From NCBI GenBank assembly GCA_009760855.2, contig WPIO01000211.1, positions 184,001 through 248,000 of the forward strand: a stretch of DNA of 64,000 bases. The letters run 5' to 3'. The stretch comes from Cristatella mucedo. Taxonomy: Eukaryota; Bryozoa; Phylactolaemata; Cristatellidae. Made by a program: the position numbers and the translations under genes. Shown piece after piece: positions 55,201 through 64,000 of the stretch. The first letter of the stretch is position 1. Each line of letters begins with the position of its first letter. A model generated the notes under the pieces. The model ran no database searches. It was given only the letters and a program-made list of their open reading frames with translations, and had not been told where the DNA came from.

Positions 55201-58200
55201 GGATAATAATAATAATAATAATGCACTCGATAAAGCACCCTCAGAAAACTCAATCTCTCTCTCGGCGCTTTACATTTCTTGCTGATGTTAGATGCCTTCA
55301 GTTAGTGTGTAGCAAAAGTCCAGGATTCACTCGTGGCTTCTTTTCTTTGGCTCTTTTGCTCGTGGCTTCTTTAGCTGCTTGAATTTCCATCATTTAAAGC
55401 TAAGCTGATAGTGAAGGTTTATGCTAATAGTCGAGCTCACATGTCTCTCTGTACAATGCTTTCTTTACTTTGGCTGGATATGTTCTCTCGTTGAGCATGA
55501 TGAGGCATCATGTCACATCGGAGGCTCCTACTTTTTCGGACGCGTCTTCATTCAGATCGTCAGACGTCAGCATGCAACTTTTAATGCTGGAAGCCTTTAA
55601 GATTGGGCTCGTCCAGGAATCTTTGCGTTGTCTCATTGTTTTCCCGTCATACTCTTTTTCTTGACGATGCATTTTTAAACACAATCCAGGCTTTCTCTTT
55701 GAAGTAAGGATGCATTTGCATTTTAGATCTCGGTCGTCGCTTTGAATCCCACATCAGGCCATCCTTTTATTGCCCACTGGAATCCCACATCAGGCCATCC
55801 TTTTATTGCCAGCTGAATGTGGGTGATAGCTGCCACAACTCCTTTGCCAATATGTGTAAACTAGGCTGTTTAATCAGCCGACGCTTCTTCTGTGTCTAGT
55901 CATGACTCCCCTGACTTGACGAAATTAAAAAATATGCTAAAACGCATCTATGCATCACGGCATCTAGAGGGTCCACGTGATTTGTCCTTTGTGTGCTTAT
56001 GCATTGTGATACTGTGCATGCTGCCACTAACCACATTTGCATGCTGACCCTGTGCACGGCACCTCTAACCACCTTATGCTTCTTGACATTGAGCGTGCTC
56101 CCATTAACCCATCGATCATGGCTCCTTTACAGCATATGCAAAATGCCTAGAAAAAGATGAAGTTCTCTGAGGGTGCTATACAAATGTATTAATATTATTA
56201 TCAATAGTATTATGTAAATTTGTGGATCGGCATTGTGAGCTGCTCATCAGCACCTGCCTCACCCAATGCCACGCCTTTGCATGAGCTGTAAGCAGAGCAG
56301 GTAGATAGCATCAAACCAGGTAAACTAGAGCCTTGACAAAACATTCCTAAGTTTCTCACAAATAAACAAAAGATAAGCGTGGGTTTTTTCGATTTATCTT
56401 ATTCCTGTGATAGTTGTTGAATGAGGATGCCTAAGTGCTGCCCTGCTCTGCAATGATCAGAAGCTGTGTGGGTGACAGCAGGCGTGGAACCTTGATTTTC
56501 CGGTCAGTTTCAACCGTAGTCGGGATGATGATAATGATAATACACTCGGTTGTACCTTTGCTTTGATCCCTCCCAGCCCTCGAGCACCTCCAATTCTCTC
56601 AACTTGCTTGCAGCATTTATTGATGACATCCGCACATGAATGGCAGCAAATTTTCTAAAACTACCACATCAGCTCCACGGTCAAGTCTGCCTACTTTCAG
56701 CTACATAGCATTGCTAAAATTCGGGCTTGTTTAGATAAGGATACCACCTCTAAGTTAGTCTATGCATTTGTGACATCCCGTCTTACCTTCTGTAACTCAC
56801 TGCTTGCTGGCCTACCGGCATGTGCAATCAGGCGATTGCTGCTGGTGCAAAACTCTGCAGCTAGGCTTGTCTCCCCGTGCTAGAGAGCGGCCTCAGGCGA
56901 CTCCTAGCATGGTGTGAACCTTTACTTGATTTCTCCGTAATACCTTCGGGTATTCTGCTGCTATCTTCACTGTGACTATTTATGAGCTGTCCTCGGATAT
57001 GCTACACAAAACAGGACCTGCTTAACATAAGGTGCGATGTCGCCATTAGTCGATACCTACCGGCGGGTCAGTGAGAACCTTCCTGCATTCTGCGTTCGCC
57101 CTATGAACAGCTCGGCTATCAAACCTACGACTCGTAAGTTTACAGAATAGTACTGTAGTGTAATAGTTACTGAATAGTACTTGTTGCGGTAGTAGCCCAC
57201 CAGCCGTAGCCCAGCTCGTTGTGAAACGTCGTCTGACGGCCGTTACCAAGGTCTAATTCAAATTCGAAGAGCCCGCGTCCACCGGGCTGGACGCAAACGA
57301 AGGAGAATACGAGCCACTTCATCGCCATCGCCCAGTTATTGGACAGCCTCTTAAATTCCTCCTGCTAAATGTCCGCTCGCTAAAAATCAATGGGTTACTT
57401 AGCTGCGATCAGGTGGTCCAGGACAAGCTAGATGCATTTCTGCTTACCGAAACTTGGATGACGCCTTGTTCCAGTAGCTGTATTTCTGAGACCACTCCAC
57501 CCGGGTTCTCATTCTATCAGTCCATGCGTCCTGACAAGGTTAGTGGTGGGGTTGCAATTGTTGTTCGAGAATCGTTGGGCTATAAAATGTGCAGTTTCTT
57601 GCATGGGCCATCGTTTGAATCGGTTGCAATCACGTCTTCATCAAAGACACTGCCTCTCACTGTTAATAATAATAATAAGAATAATAATAATAATAATGCA
57701 CTTGATAAAGCGCCCTCAGAGAACTTAATCTCTTTCTAGGCGCTTTACATTTGCTGCAAAGGAAAATGCAATTGAATGGTGAGTAAAATCATCTTGAAAA
57801 ACAAACAAAATGAATAATATGGTTAGGGGTGACATGCACAGGGTCAGCATGCAAATGTGGTTAGTGGCAGCATGCACAGTGTCAGCACGCATAAGCACGT
57901 GAAGGACGAATCACAAGGACCCACTAAATGCTGTCCTACATAGATGTGTTTTTAAGTTCCTTTTAAATGTGGTCAGGTCAGGGGATGTTCTGACGCAGGT
58001 CGGGAGGGAGTTCCAGGCTTTGGGAGTGTACGAACTAAATGCACGGTCTCCATAGGATTTTGTGTCTACCTCCTTTCTTCTATAGATGTATTCCCCCCTT
58101 GTTGTGATATACCGGCCTCCTTCTGGCTATCTAAACTTGTTTATAGAGTTTTCCGAGTTCCTCGCTAAAATATTTGAGTGTGACTGGCCGCGGCTGATTG

Positions 58201-61200
58201 TAGAAGACTTCAATATTCACGTTGACAACCCTAGCAACAGCCAGGTCCCTCATTACTTGACTGTCTGGAGAATTTTTCTTTGGCCCAACACGTTAATCAT
58301 AGGACCCACGTCGGTGGCAACATTCTAGATCTCGTGATCACTAAGGATGTCTTCCCAACGGACCTTGTGGTGTGCCCACTGACCCTCTCAGATCATTGTT
58401 CGGTCTCGTTTACCATTCCTGCTCCCTCGCACGTACATAGCAATGTAGAATTTGTCAAACGACGTAACTTACCTAGCATTGACGTGGGCAAGTTTTTGAA
58501 ATCTGGTTTTTGAAATCTGGTTGTGATGCAGGTCTTCTTGATCTGCATTCAGACTCGACCGGCAGCCTCGATACCCTCACTGATGCTATGAACATGACAC
58601 TCGGGAGTGCTCTTGACATGCATGCTCCCGTTCGCTCTATCCGTGTTCAAAGTCGTGAAGATTCCTTTCAATTTAAAAAAGAACTTTTAAACATGCGCCG
58701 GTTAAAGCGCAGGCTTGAATGTCGTTTCAATAAATTGGGGTCTGATGCAGATCCAGTCAATTACAAAGACTTCCTTCGAGTTTACACTCGAAAGCATAAA
58801 AAAAAACCAGGGCTTATTTTTTCATTAGAAAGCTGAATTCCGGCCAGTCGGACACTAAACAGATCTATGAAACAGTAAACCATTTACTGGCCAATGCTGT
58901 GAGGTCTGACTCCCTAGATATTAAGGATTCAGCCGAAAATTGTTCAGCCTTCTTTACTGAAAAAATTGTGCACATTCGTGCCTCCATTAAGCCCCCTTCG
59001 ACTAAAGCAATCGTGGTTCCACAACCTGTGACCTTCCTTACAAGGTTCTCCGAGGTGGCTACCTTAATAAGGTCAAGCAAAAAGAGCTCGTCGCCTGAAG
59101 ACCCTATACCTTCATCTCTGTGGTCTTCACTGGCAGACCAACTTAGCCCTGCCATAACCAAGATTTTTAATGCTTCTTTGAGAAAAGGGGTCGTCCCCAA
59201 GTCCTTCAAATCGGCAATCGTTAGATTAGACACTGAGGTCCTAGCAAACTATCGCCTAGTTTCCCTTCTTCCTTTCTTATAAAAGATTCTTGAAAAAATG
59301 GTTGCTAAGCAGCTGGTTGAACATATTGAAAATAATGGAATGTCAGAAACATTTCAATCAGGGTTCTAGAGGCAGCACTCCACTGAAACTGCTCTCCTCC
59401 GTGTTACCAATGACATTCTACAGGGCAACGACGACAGGAATGTCACTGTCCTAGCTCTGCTAGATCTGTCTGCTGCCTTCGACACCATTGATCACGATGT
59501 TCTGCTTGAACGATTGCGAACAACGATCGGTCTGCAGGCGAAGCACTGGCGTGGTTTAAGTCATACTTATCTGATCGTGTTCAATCCGTGTCATGTGGGG
59601 GTCAGGTCTCACACACGAGAAGGGTCACCTGTGGAGTCCCTCAAGTGTCTGTACTCGGTCCCTTGCTGTTCTCCATTTATACACAACCTCTGGGAAAAGT
59701 GATTAAGGCCCATGGAATAGGATATCACTTCTATGCTGACGATACTCAGTTGTATTTGTCATTTAAACCGTCGGAATCTGCTGCAGCAAGTGAGAAACTG
59801 AATGATTGCCTTGCCGATATTCGATCCTGGATGTCGGAAAACTTTCTGAAATTAAATGATGATAAAACCGAACTGCTGCTCATAGGACACCCTAAGCTTG
59901 TGGCTAGATTAAAAGGCTTTTCTTTTCTAATAGGTGATGCTATTGTGCGACCTTCACCACGTGCTCCATATTTAGGTGTCGTTTTCGACAGCTGCCTCAT
60001 TTCACAAGCTTCGTTCAGAAGTCTGCTTCTACAGCTAGCCATCACATCCGATCCCTATCTAAGATTAGAAGCTCTCTCCCACAGTGGCTTGTAAAAAATT
60101 AAACTAGCTCTTTAGTTCTGTCTCGGTTTGATTATTGTAATTCCCTTTTGGCTGGGCTGCCAAAGAAAGCTATAAGGCCAGTGCAGGAGATTATGAACAT
60201 GGCTGCAAAGCTAGTCTTCAAGTCCCAGCGGTTTGAGCACGTGTCTCCTTTGCTGAAAGAGCTAGGATGGTTGCCGGTCGAGCAACGGATACAGAGCAAA
60301 GTTCCTATGCTGACCCACAAGGCCCGCCATGGCTTGGCTCCTTTGTACCTAGCTGAACTGCTGCATCAGTTTCAGCCTGTTCGCGCCCTCAGGTCCTGTG
60401 CAGACAATAAATTAGCTGTCCCATTCCTCCGCTTAAAGACCGTTGGCGACAGAAGCTTTAGCTCTGCAGGTCCCAGACTGTGGAGCTTGCTTCCATAATT
60501 CTTACGACAACTACTCTCCTACTGCCGGCTATGGCAGGTTCTTTTCAGTGGTCCTGAGCTGCTACTTCCATGCTACTCACTTCCTCAACTGCTCTCCTGA
60601 CTCTGCTATGCTTCCCACTTTATCTTTGTTGCTTGAGACGAAGTCTGCTGGTTACCGAATGCGTACCGAAAGCCGCTTAGGCTGTGAGTGCGCTGTACAA
60701 AACTCTCCTGCGTTGCACCCACATGGTTTTATGACTTTGTGGAGTTACAGACGGTGTGGAGTTACAGATGGAGATACTTTACATTACATTGTCTGTCGTG
60801 AGCATTGCAGTTGTCACATTACTCCACTTCTCACCGACCTGCACTGGCTACCAGTCAAGCAACGGATTGACTTCAAGGTTTTGTCGCTCACTTTTGGGTC
60901 CCTTCATTCTATGGCTCCAGCCTATCTCTCAGATCTACTCCCCCCACCAGTCCATGCATTGTGCCACCCGCTTTTCGGAATCCAACAGTTTACCAATACC
61001 TCGTACAAATCTCAAATCCTTTGGAGACCGTGCATTTAGTTCGTATGCTCCCAAAGCCTGGAACTTTCTCCCGACTTGCGTCAGAACGTCCCCTGACTTG
61101 ACCACATGTAAAAAGAACTTAAAAACACCTAGTGAGGACAGCATTAAGTGGGTCCCTGTGATTCGTCCTTAATGTGCTTATGCATGCTGACACTGTGCAT

Positions 61201-63672
61201 GCTGCCACTAACCACATTTGCATGTTGACCCTTTGCATGTCACCCTTAACCATGTCATTCATGTCGTGTGTTTATCAAGCATGATATTACTCACCATTCA
61301 ATTGCACTTCCCTTTGCAGCAAATGTAAACCACCTAGAAAGAGATTGAGTTCTCTGAGGGCACTTTATCAGGTGGACTCTTATTATATTATTATAATTAA
61401 TTGATAACGCACCACCAGAGAACTCAAATGTCTTTCTAGGTGCTTTACGTTTGCAGCAAAGGAAACACGATCGAATGGTGAGTGGTATCGTGCTTGATAA
61501 AAACGTAACATGGTCAGGCGTGACATGCACACAGTCAGCATGCAGGTGTGGTTAGTGGCACCATGCACAGTGTCAGCATGCATAAGCACATATAGGACGA
61601 ATCACAGGGACCCACTAAATACTGTCCTAAATAAGTGCGTTTGAAGTTCTTTTGAAATTTGTCAAGTCATGGGATGTTCTGACGCAAGTCGGGAGTTCCA
61701 AGTATGCTGCTACTTTCAGCTATTTAACGTTGCAAAATCTGGGCCTGCTTAGACAGTGATCCCACATCATAGTTGGTCCATGCATTAGTGACATTGCATC
61801 TTGACTTCTGCAACTTACTACTCGAAGGTCTCCCAGCCTCTGCAATCAGGCAGGTACTGTCACAAAACTCAGCAACCGGGCTTGTCTGTTATGAGCGTTG
61901 GAGCTGCCTAATCATACCCATTTCTTGCCCGACCTGCACTGGCTCCTAGTCAAGCTGCACATCGACTTCAAGATTCGGTCACTCACTTTCAGGTCTCTGT
62001 CTTTTCTTGTCTCCAGTCTACATATTCAATTTCCTATTTAGTCCAGGGCATCGCAACCCTCTCTTTACTAAACAGATTCGTTTTGCTGTACCACGAATCA
62101 ACTGTGCCTAGAGTTCGTATGATCCCAAAGCCTGGTATTGGCTCTCCCACTCATGTCTAGACATCCCTGACTAACTAGATGGCAATTAAACCGAAGCTAA
62201 AAGAGCAACTGTTTCCCACAGTATTTGCTGGATCCACGTTAACTGTCCTTTGTGAGCTTATGGGTGCTGACTCTATACGTGTTACTAACCATATTGACGT
62301 ACTTCCTTTACAGCATATGTAGGATGTCTTGAAAGAGATAAAAGTTTTCTGATGGCATCATAGACATTTTTTGTTATCACTGCAGTCTTTTTGCCTCTTT
62401 TCACCTTTAGCCAGCCTTTAGTTCATCCTTCGGCTTGGCGCAAGGTCGAAGCAATGGTCGAGGTCACAGCGAGGGCCGAGTCTTGCTGTTTGTTGCTGCC
62501 TTTATTCGAATTTGTGACCTGCAGAAGTCTGATTATGATCTCTTTGCTGTTCATAAGACTTATCGGTTGCTTCTTGTGACTTGTCCATCGGATTTATTCG
62601 ATTCAATCGCAATTTTTGGTCTATAAGACATTAACTTCCGGTATAGGAGAGCCCAGCCTGGTGCATGTCACGTGAGCGACTTGACATGTTACTGCTTCCA
62701 TGACCATGTTCTCGTGTAATTGCGTACCTTTATTTTATTCCTAACTGCTGCGGTAATCTCCGTTATTGCCTGCTTTGTATTTGCATTCATATTCCAAGAG
62801 CCTGCTTTTCACGTGAAACACTTCCCATGCATTTCTAGGTACCGAGCATGAGCGGATTATTGCAGCCATCGGCCGGCAAGACATTGTCTATGACGTATTC
62901 GCAGGCGTCGGTCCTTTCTCTGTTCCTGCTGCGAAGAAAAAGTGCACGGTTCTGGCGAATGACCTCAATGGCGAGTCGTACAAGCACCTCTGCAGTAACT
63001 TCGCCCTGAACAAGGTCAAAGGAAACTACAGTGCTTACAACCTCGACGGCAGAGTCTTTATAAGCACGGTGGTCAAAGCTGACGTGATTCAGCATTTGGC
63101 TGCTGTAGCTGCTGCTGCTGCCGAGCCGGAAGGTGGCGCAGATCGCTCTTTGCCGCAGATGCACATCATTATGAACCTGCCCGCACTAGCCGCTGATTTC
63201 CTTGACTGCTTCCCGGGGCTGCTGAGCGATTGTTGCGGCCAGCGACAGCAGCCTGCTGGTCGTTCGACGGCACCTGACGCTTCAGCGGACGAAGCTGCTG
63301 CAGACGACGCTCCAGTGCTGCGTGCCGGCGCTGGCCTCTCACTGCCAGCGGCCGGCTCTTCCGGAGATGGACATGCGTCTTCCGGAGACCCGGGCTCGTA
63401 CAGCAGCTGCAAGCACCTCGGAGCCAGCGCTGCGGCCAGCACTGAGGAGGCTGTAGCAGTAGGGCTCGGCGATGCCTCGGCCGCACGTCACGGTCCGGCT
63501 GGCATAGTCCAAGCCGATGGGTGCGGTCCCAGCCCGGCAGCCAAGTTACAGCAGCCGCCGGGCTGCGAACTCGGTGAATGTGGCGGCGCCAAGCAGCAAT
63601 CATGTGTCGCCGCCGCAGCCGGCCATCTTAGACGGAGGGCACTGCTGGTGCACTGCTACTCGTTCGGCAAAG
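48925..63672 (+). CDS. TRMT5: TRMT5, tRNA (guanine37-N1)-methyltransferase (3' end outside window)
   Basis: TRMT5 methylates G37 next to the anticodon using S-adenosylmethionine, in mitochondria and nucleus/cytosol. Four exons are visible: 48925-49242, 51099-51282, 52945-53133 and 62839-63672. GT/AG junctions agree in phase (0, 1, 1) and give 508 codons so far. Landmarks: [12 protein letters not shown] (21-32), [31 protein letters not shown], the [20 protein letters not shown] and [11 protein letters not shown] blocks, the SAM loop [10 protein letters not shown] (248-257), ANDLN, YNLDGR, MNLPA (about 342-346) and VHCYSFGK (501-508). ATG48925 is the first ATG of the frame: upstream in-frame sequence is open to a TAA at 48697 but has no ATG. 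A region of about 135 residues rich in Ala/Gly/Ser is inserted between the NLPA and HCYSF motifs. The remaining C-terminal exon or exons lie beyond 64000. Confidence 0.93.
49243..49529. other. TRMT5 intron 1, first part
   Basis: Nothing recognised. Confidence 0.35.
49530..49785 (+). mobile_element. Two degenerate tRNA-derived SINEs in tandem
   Basis: Both units contain AAGCTGGGCGATAA-like / GAGCTGGGCGATAAAGCCA blocks and an ATTGAATCGACCGG / TAGAATCAGCCG end. The second has B box GGTTCGACTCC near 49693. They resemble SINE-B but are diverged and may be a subfamily. Confidence 0.5.
49786..50059. other. TRMT5 intron 1, unassigned
   Basis: No repeat or exon signal recognised. Confidence 0.3.
50060..50222 (-). 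mobile_element. SINE-B
   Basis: Minus strand: GAGCCGTGATGGCACACTAG head, CACGAACTCGGTCCCGAGGT core, B box GTGGGTTCTAACCC, GAGGCTGTTAAATCAGTT-like end. Confidence 0.82.
50285..50440 (+). mobile_element. L2-1 LINE 3' UTR, diverged
   Basis: CCCCTAACCATGTTATGCTT through GCAGCAAATGTAAAAGTATC to a decayed tail. Confidence 0.7.
50441..51098. other. TRMT5 intron 1, last part
   Basis: No repeat family recognised. Ends in the polypyrimidine-rich CTCTCGCTACTGCTGCTGCAG acceptor region of the next exon. Confidence 0.35.
51099..51282 (+). CDS. TRMT5: TRMT5 exon 2
   Basis: Acceptor CTGCTGCTGCAG ends at 51098 and donor GTGAGC starts at 51283. It begins [19 protein letters not shown], then [11 protein letters not shown] and [20 protein letters not shown], ending HVI plus the first base of a Gly codon. 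GC-rich, like exon 4. Confidence 0.93.
51283..51732. other. TRMT5 intron 2, unassigned part
   Basis: Nothing recognised. Confidence 0.35.
51733..51917 (-). mobile_element. SINE-B
   Basis: Minus strand: GTGAGCGTGATGGGTCACTA head, a GACCTCGGCCGCGAGGTCGT palindrome, B box GTTCGAATCC, and GGCTGTTGAATCAGCTAGTA followed by a TTTATTTATT end. Confidence 0.85.
51960..52110 (-). mobile_element. L2-1 LINE 3' UTR, old copy
   Basis: Reverse complement with recognisable AAATAATCTCTTTCTCGGCA tail and 3' UTR blocks, heavily mutated. Confidence 0.55.
52195..52870 (-). mobile_element. L2-2 LINE 3' end
   Basis: The reverse complement covers the 3' end through the ORF2 [15 protein letters not shown]-type and [19 protein letters not shown] segments. 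It is uninterrupted and useful as the reference order for the nested copy at 2.7 kb. Confidence 0.85.
52945..53133 (+). CDS. TRMT5: TRMT5 exon 3
   Basis: Acceptor TCCTTGTTTTAAG ends at 52944 and donor GTAAGT starts at 53134. Two bases complete Gly168, then [40 protein letters not shown] and [15 protein letters not shown] plus one base of a Ser codon. Confidence 0.94.
53134..53325. other. TRMT5 intron 3, first part
   Basis: Short unassigned stretch. Confidence 0.3.
53326..53515 (+). mobile_element. SINE-B, reference-quality copy
   Basis: GAGCCGTGATGGCACAGTGG head, CACGACCTCGATGTCCGAGG core, B box GTGGGTTCGAATCC, CAAGCGGTGGTGATAGCCGT, GAGGCTGTTGAATCAGCTAG and a T-rich end. Confidence 0.9.
53540..54070 (+). 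mobile_element. L2-like LINE 3' end, third lineage
   Basis: The ORF2 end reads [14 protein letters not shown] and [13 protein letters not shown], homologous to but distinct from the L2-1 [17 protein letters not shown] region. It is followed by a different 3' UTR and tail (GTGAAGTGCCTTTGTGGAGA). Confidence 0.6.
54075..54395 (-). mobile_element. L2-1 LINE 3' end, tail to tail with the previous copy
   Basis: AATAATAATAATTCACTTGA then the reversed stem-loop, 3' UTR and last ORF2 codons, truncated at the GATGTTCTGAC motif. Confidence 0.85.
54396..54860 (-). mobile_element. L2-2 LINE 3' end
   Basis: Begins with four GTAT units, then CTTCGTCTGTAGCTCCACAA and the standard reversed L2-2 order to the ORF2 end. 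Confidence 0.82.
54861..55199. other. TRMT5 intron 3, unassigned part
   Basis: No repeat family or exon recognised. Confidence 0.3.
55200..55285 (-). mobile_element. L2-1 LINE tail
   Basis: AATAATAATAATAATGCACT and the stem-loop only, truncated at TTTACATTTCTTGC. Confidence 0.8.
55286..55734. other. TRMT5 intron 3, unassigned part
   Basis: Nothing recognised. Confidence 0.3.
55735..55890 (+). mobile_element. SINE-B-like relic with internal duplication
   Basis: A B-box remnant TTTGAATCCCACATC. The segment GAATCCCACATCAGGCCATC is tandemly duplicated (about 36-bp period). The SINE-B 3' block (GTGATAGCTGCC and GGCTGTTTAATCAGCCG) follows. Confidence 0.55.
55900..56215 (+). mobile_element. L2-1 LINE 3' end, diverged
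   Basis: TCCCCTGACTTGACGAAATT (ORF2 end), 3' UTR with ACCACCTTATGCTTCTTGAC, then the tail. Confidence 0.75.
56216..56539. other. TRMT5 intron 3, unassigned part
   Basis: Nothing recognised. Confidence 0.3.
56540..56880 (+). mobile_element. L2-1 LINE RT-thumb fragment with deletion
   Basis: Starts at the CACTCGGTTGTACCTTTGCT region after the lost YADD box. An internal deletion joins [20 protein letters not shown] directly to the LKL region. It ends at the NSAARLVS codons next to the L2-2 5' end. Confidence 0.75.
56885..60790 (+). mobile_element. L2-2 LINE, nearly full length (endonuclease and RT)
   Basis: Probable 5' UTR from about 56885. The endonuclease region ([39 protein letters not shown]) is split by an L2-1 insertion at 57664-58060 and resumes with [12 protein letters not shown] and [17 protein letters not shown] follows: [35 protein letters not shown], then 59588-60094 open through [13 protein letters not shown] and the intact [12 protein letters not shown] box to [19 protein letters not shown]2 ends at WSLLP near 60497, then the 3' end with ACATT tail. 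Several stops and frameshifts make it inactive. Confidence 0.9.
57664..58060 (-). mobile_element. L2-1 LINE 3' end, inserted in the L2-2 endonuclease
   Basis: AATAATAATAAGAATAATAA tail followed by the reversed stem-loop, 3' UTR and ORF2 end, truncated at GGTCTCCATAGGATTT. It disrupts the endonuclease frame, so it postdates the L2-2 copy. Confidence 0.88.
60795..61385 (+). mobile_element. L2-1 LINE, ORF2 end and 3' UTR
   Basis: Abuts the L2-2 tail. Starts at the [17 protein letters not shown]-coding region and continues through [20 protein letters not shown] into the 3' UTR and a modified stem-loop (ACCACC...GGGCACTTTA). Confidence 0.85.
61386..61700 (-). mobile_element. L2-1 LINE 3' end, tail to tail
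   Basis: Reverse tail, 3' UTR and ORF2 end (TAAATTTCAAAAGAACTTC region), meeting the previous copy across a TTATTATATTATTATAATTA stretch. Confidence 0.8.
61701..62370 (+). mobile_element. L2-1-related LINE, old copy
   Basis: TACTTTCAGCTATTTAACGT (YFQLFNVAK), [20 protein letters not shown], then thumb and 3' UTR blocks with heavy divergence. Confidence 0.65.
62371..62838. other. TRMT5 intron 3, last part
   Basis: Open frames near 62390-62630 have no recognised motif. It ends with the CATTTCTAG acceptor of exon 4. Confidence 0.35.
62839..63672 (+). CDS. TRMT5: TRMT5 exon 4: methyltransferase core with large insert
   Basis: Acceptor CATTTCTAG ends at 62838 and donor GTAGGA starts at 63673. 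Two bases complete the Ser codon, then [40 protein letters not shown] and [21 protein letters not shown] low-complexity insert rich in Ala, Gly, Ser and Gln follows (residues about 360-496), then [10 protein letters not shown]. The SAM-binding and NLP motifs are intact, so the insert does not look like decay. Confidence 0.93.
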
Positions 63673-63929
63673 GTAGGAGGAGCTTAGAAGGCAGTCGTGC
63701 GTGAGTGCTACCAGTGTTCGGTGGCCCTAGGCTAGCTGCAGGACTCGTCTCTGTGACCTGCAGAGGTCAGAGCTGCCCCTGCTGTCATTTCTGACCTCTG
63801 CCACCCTCCCCCCATCCTCCCACCCATTCATTCGATTGGCCAACACTTGTTGTTCCTTACTTCACAAAATACAAGATGCAAATGAAGCAAGTCATCCACT
63901 TTGTTTTACAATGCTCAAATTCAGCAGGC
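63673..63929. other. TRMT5 intron 4, first part
   Basis: Unassigned; C-rich near 63775-63830. No further TRMT5 exon lies before the window end. Confidence 0.4.
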
Positions 63930-64000
63930 TAAAGCATCAGAACTACCTATTGCAACAACGTCAAATCTTTTGGAGACTGTGCCTTTAGTTTGTATGCTCC
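63930..64000 (+). mobile_element. L2-1 LINE, start of a copy running off the window
   Basis: CAACGTCAAATCTTTTGGAG and CCTTTAGTTTGTATGCTCC match the ORF2 [15 protein letters not shown] coding region. Confidence 0.75.

Overview
This window is animal nuclear DNA. It carries pieces of three intron-containing genes with canonical GT/AG junctions and matching codon phases (SACM1L, TMEM231, TRMT5), one intronless gene (GGH), and a dense load of LINEs, tRNA-derived SINEs, DNA transposons and microsatellites. TMEM231, a ciliary transition-zone protein, points to a ciliated animal. The long introns and the L2-like LINEs with an (ATT)n tail fit a bilaterian invertebrate, but the species cannot be fixed from this sequence alone. 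Nothing looks bacterial, viral or organellar.

Layout. 1-4.8 kb: the last three exons of SACM1L (+ strand), encoding the end of the PI4P phosphatase and its two C-terminal membrane helices, in introns full of nested repeats. 4.8-6.7 kb: a GC-rich stretch with no convincing coding sequence, holding a tandem array of four CACGTG boxes. 6.9-21.7 kb: repeat-dominated, with one unassigned possible zinc-finger-like exon near 10.9 kb. 21.7-25.85 kb: a 4.15 kb hAT DNA transposon with a broken transposase, itself hit by a smaller TIR element and by LINE copies. 26.5-27.5 kb: an intronless gamma-glutamyl hydrolase gene (- strand) in a GC-rich island. 31.35-48.36 kb: the complete TMEM231 coding sequence (- strand), six exons, 315 residues. 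48.36-48.92 kb: a 565-bp interval shared head to head with TRMT5. 48.93-63.67 kb: four exons of TRMT5 (+ strand); the last exon or exons lie beyond the window.

Mobile elements. Names used here are local. L2-1 is a LINE whose 3' end is a stem-loop followed by (ATT)n; it has more than 35 pieces here, nearly all 5' truncated. L2-2 is a related LINE ending in (ACATT)n; one nearly full-length copy with endonuclease and reverse transcriptase lies at about 56.9-60.8 kb. SINE-A is tRNA-derived and carries the L2-1 tail. SINE-B is tRNA-derived, has a palindromic CGACCTCG/CGAGGTCG core and ends near TGAATCAGCTAGTATTT. Repeats sit inside each other up to four deep, so relative insertion order can be read directly.

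The genes are separate housekeeping functions and not a pathway: phosphoinositide turnover at the ER/Golgi, folate polyglutamate hydrolysis, the ciliary transition-zone barrier, and m1G37 tRNA methylation. The one arrangement that suggests shared control is the divergent TMEM231/TRMT5 pair.
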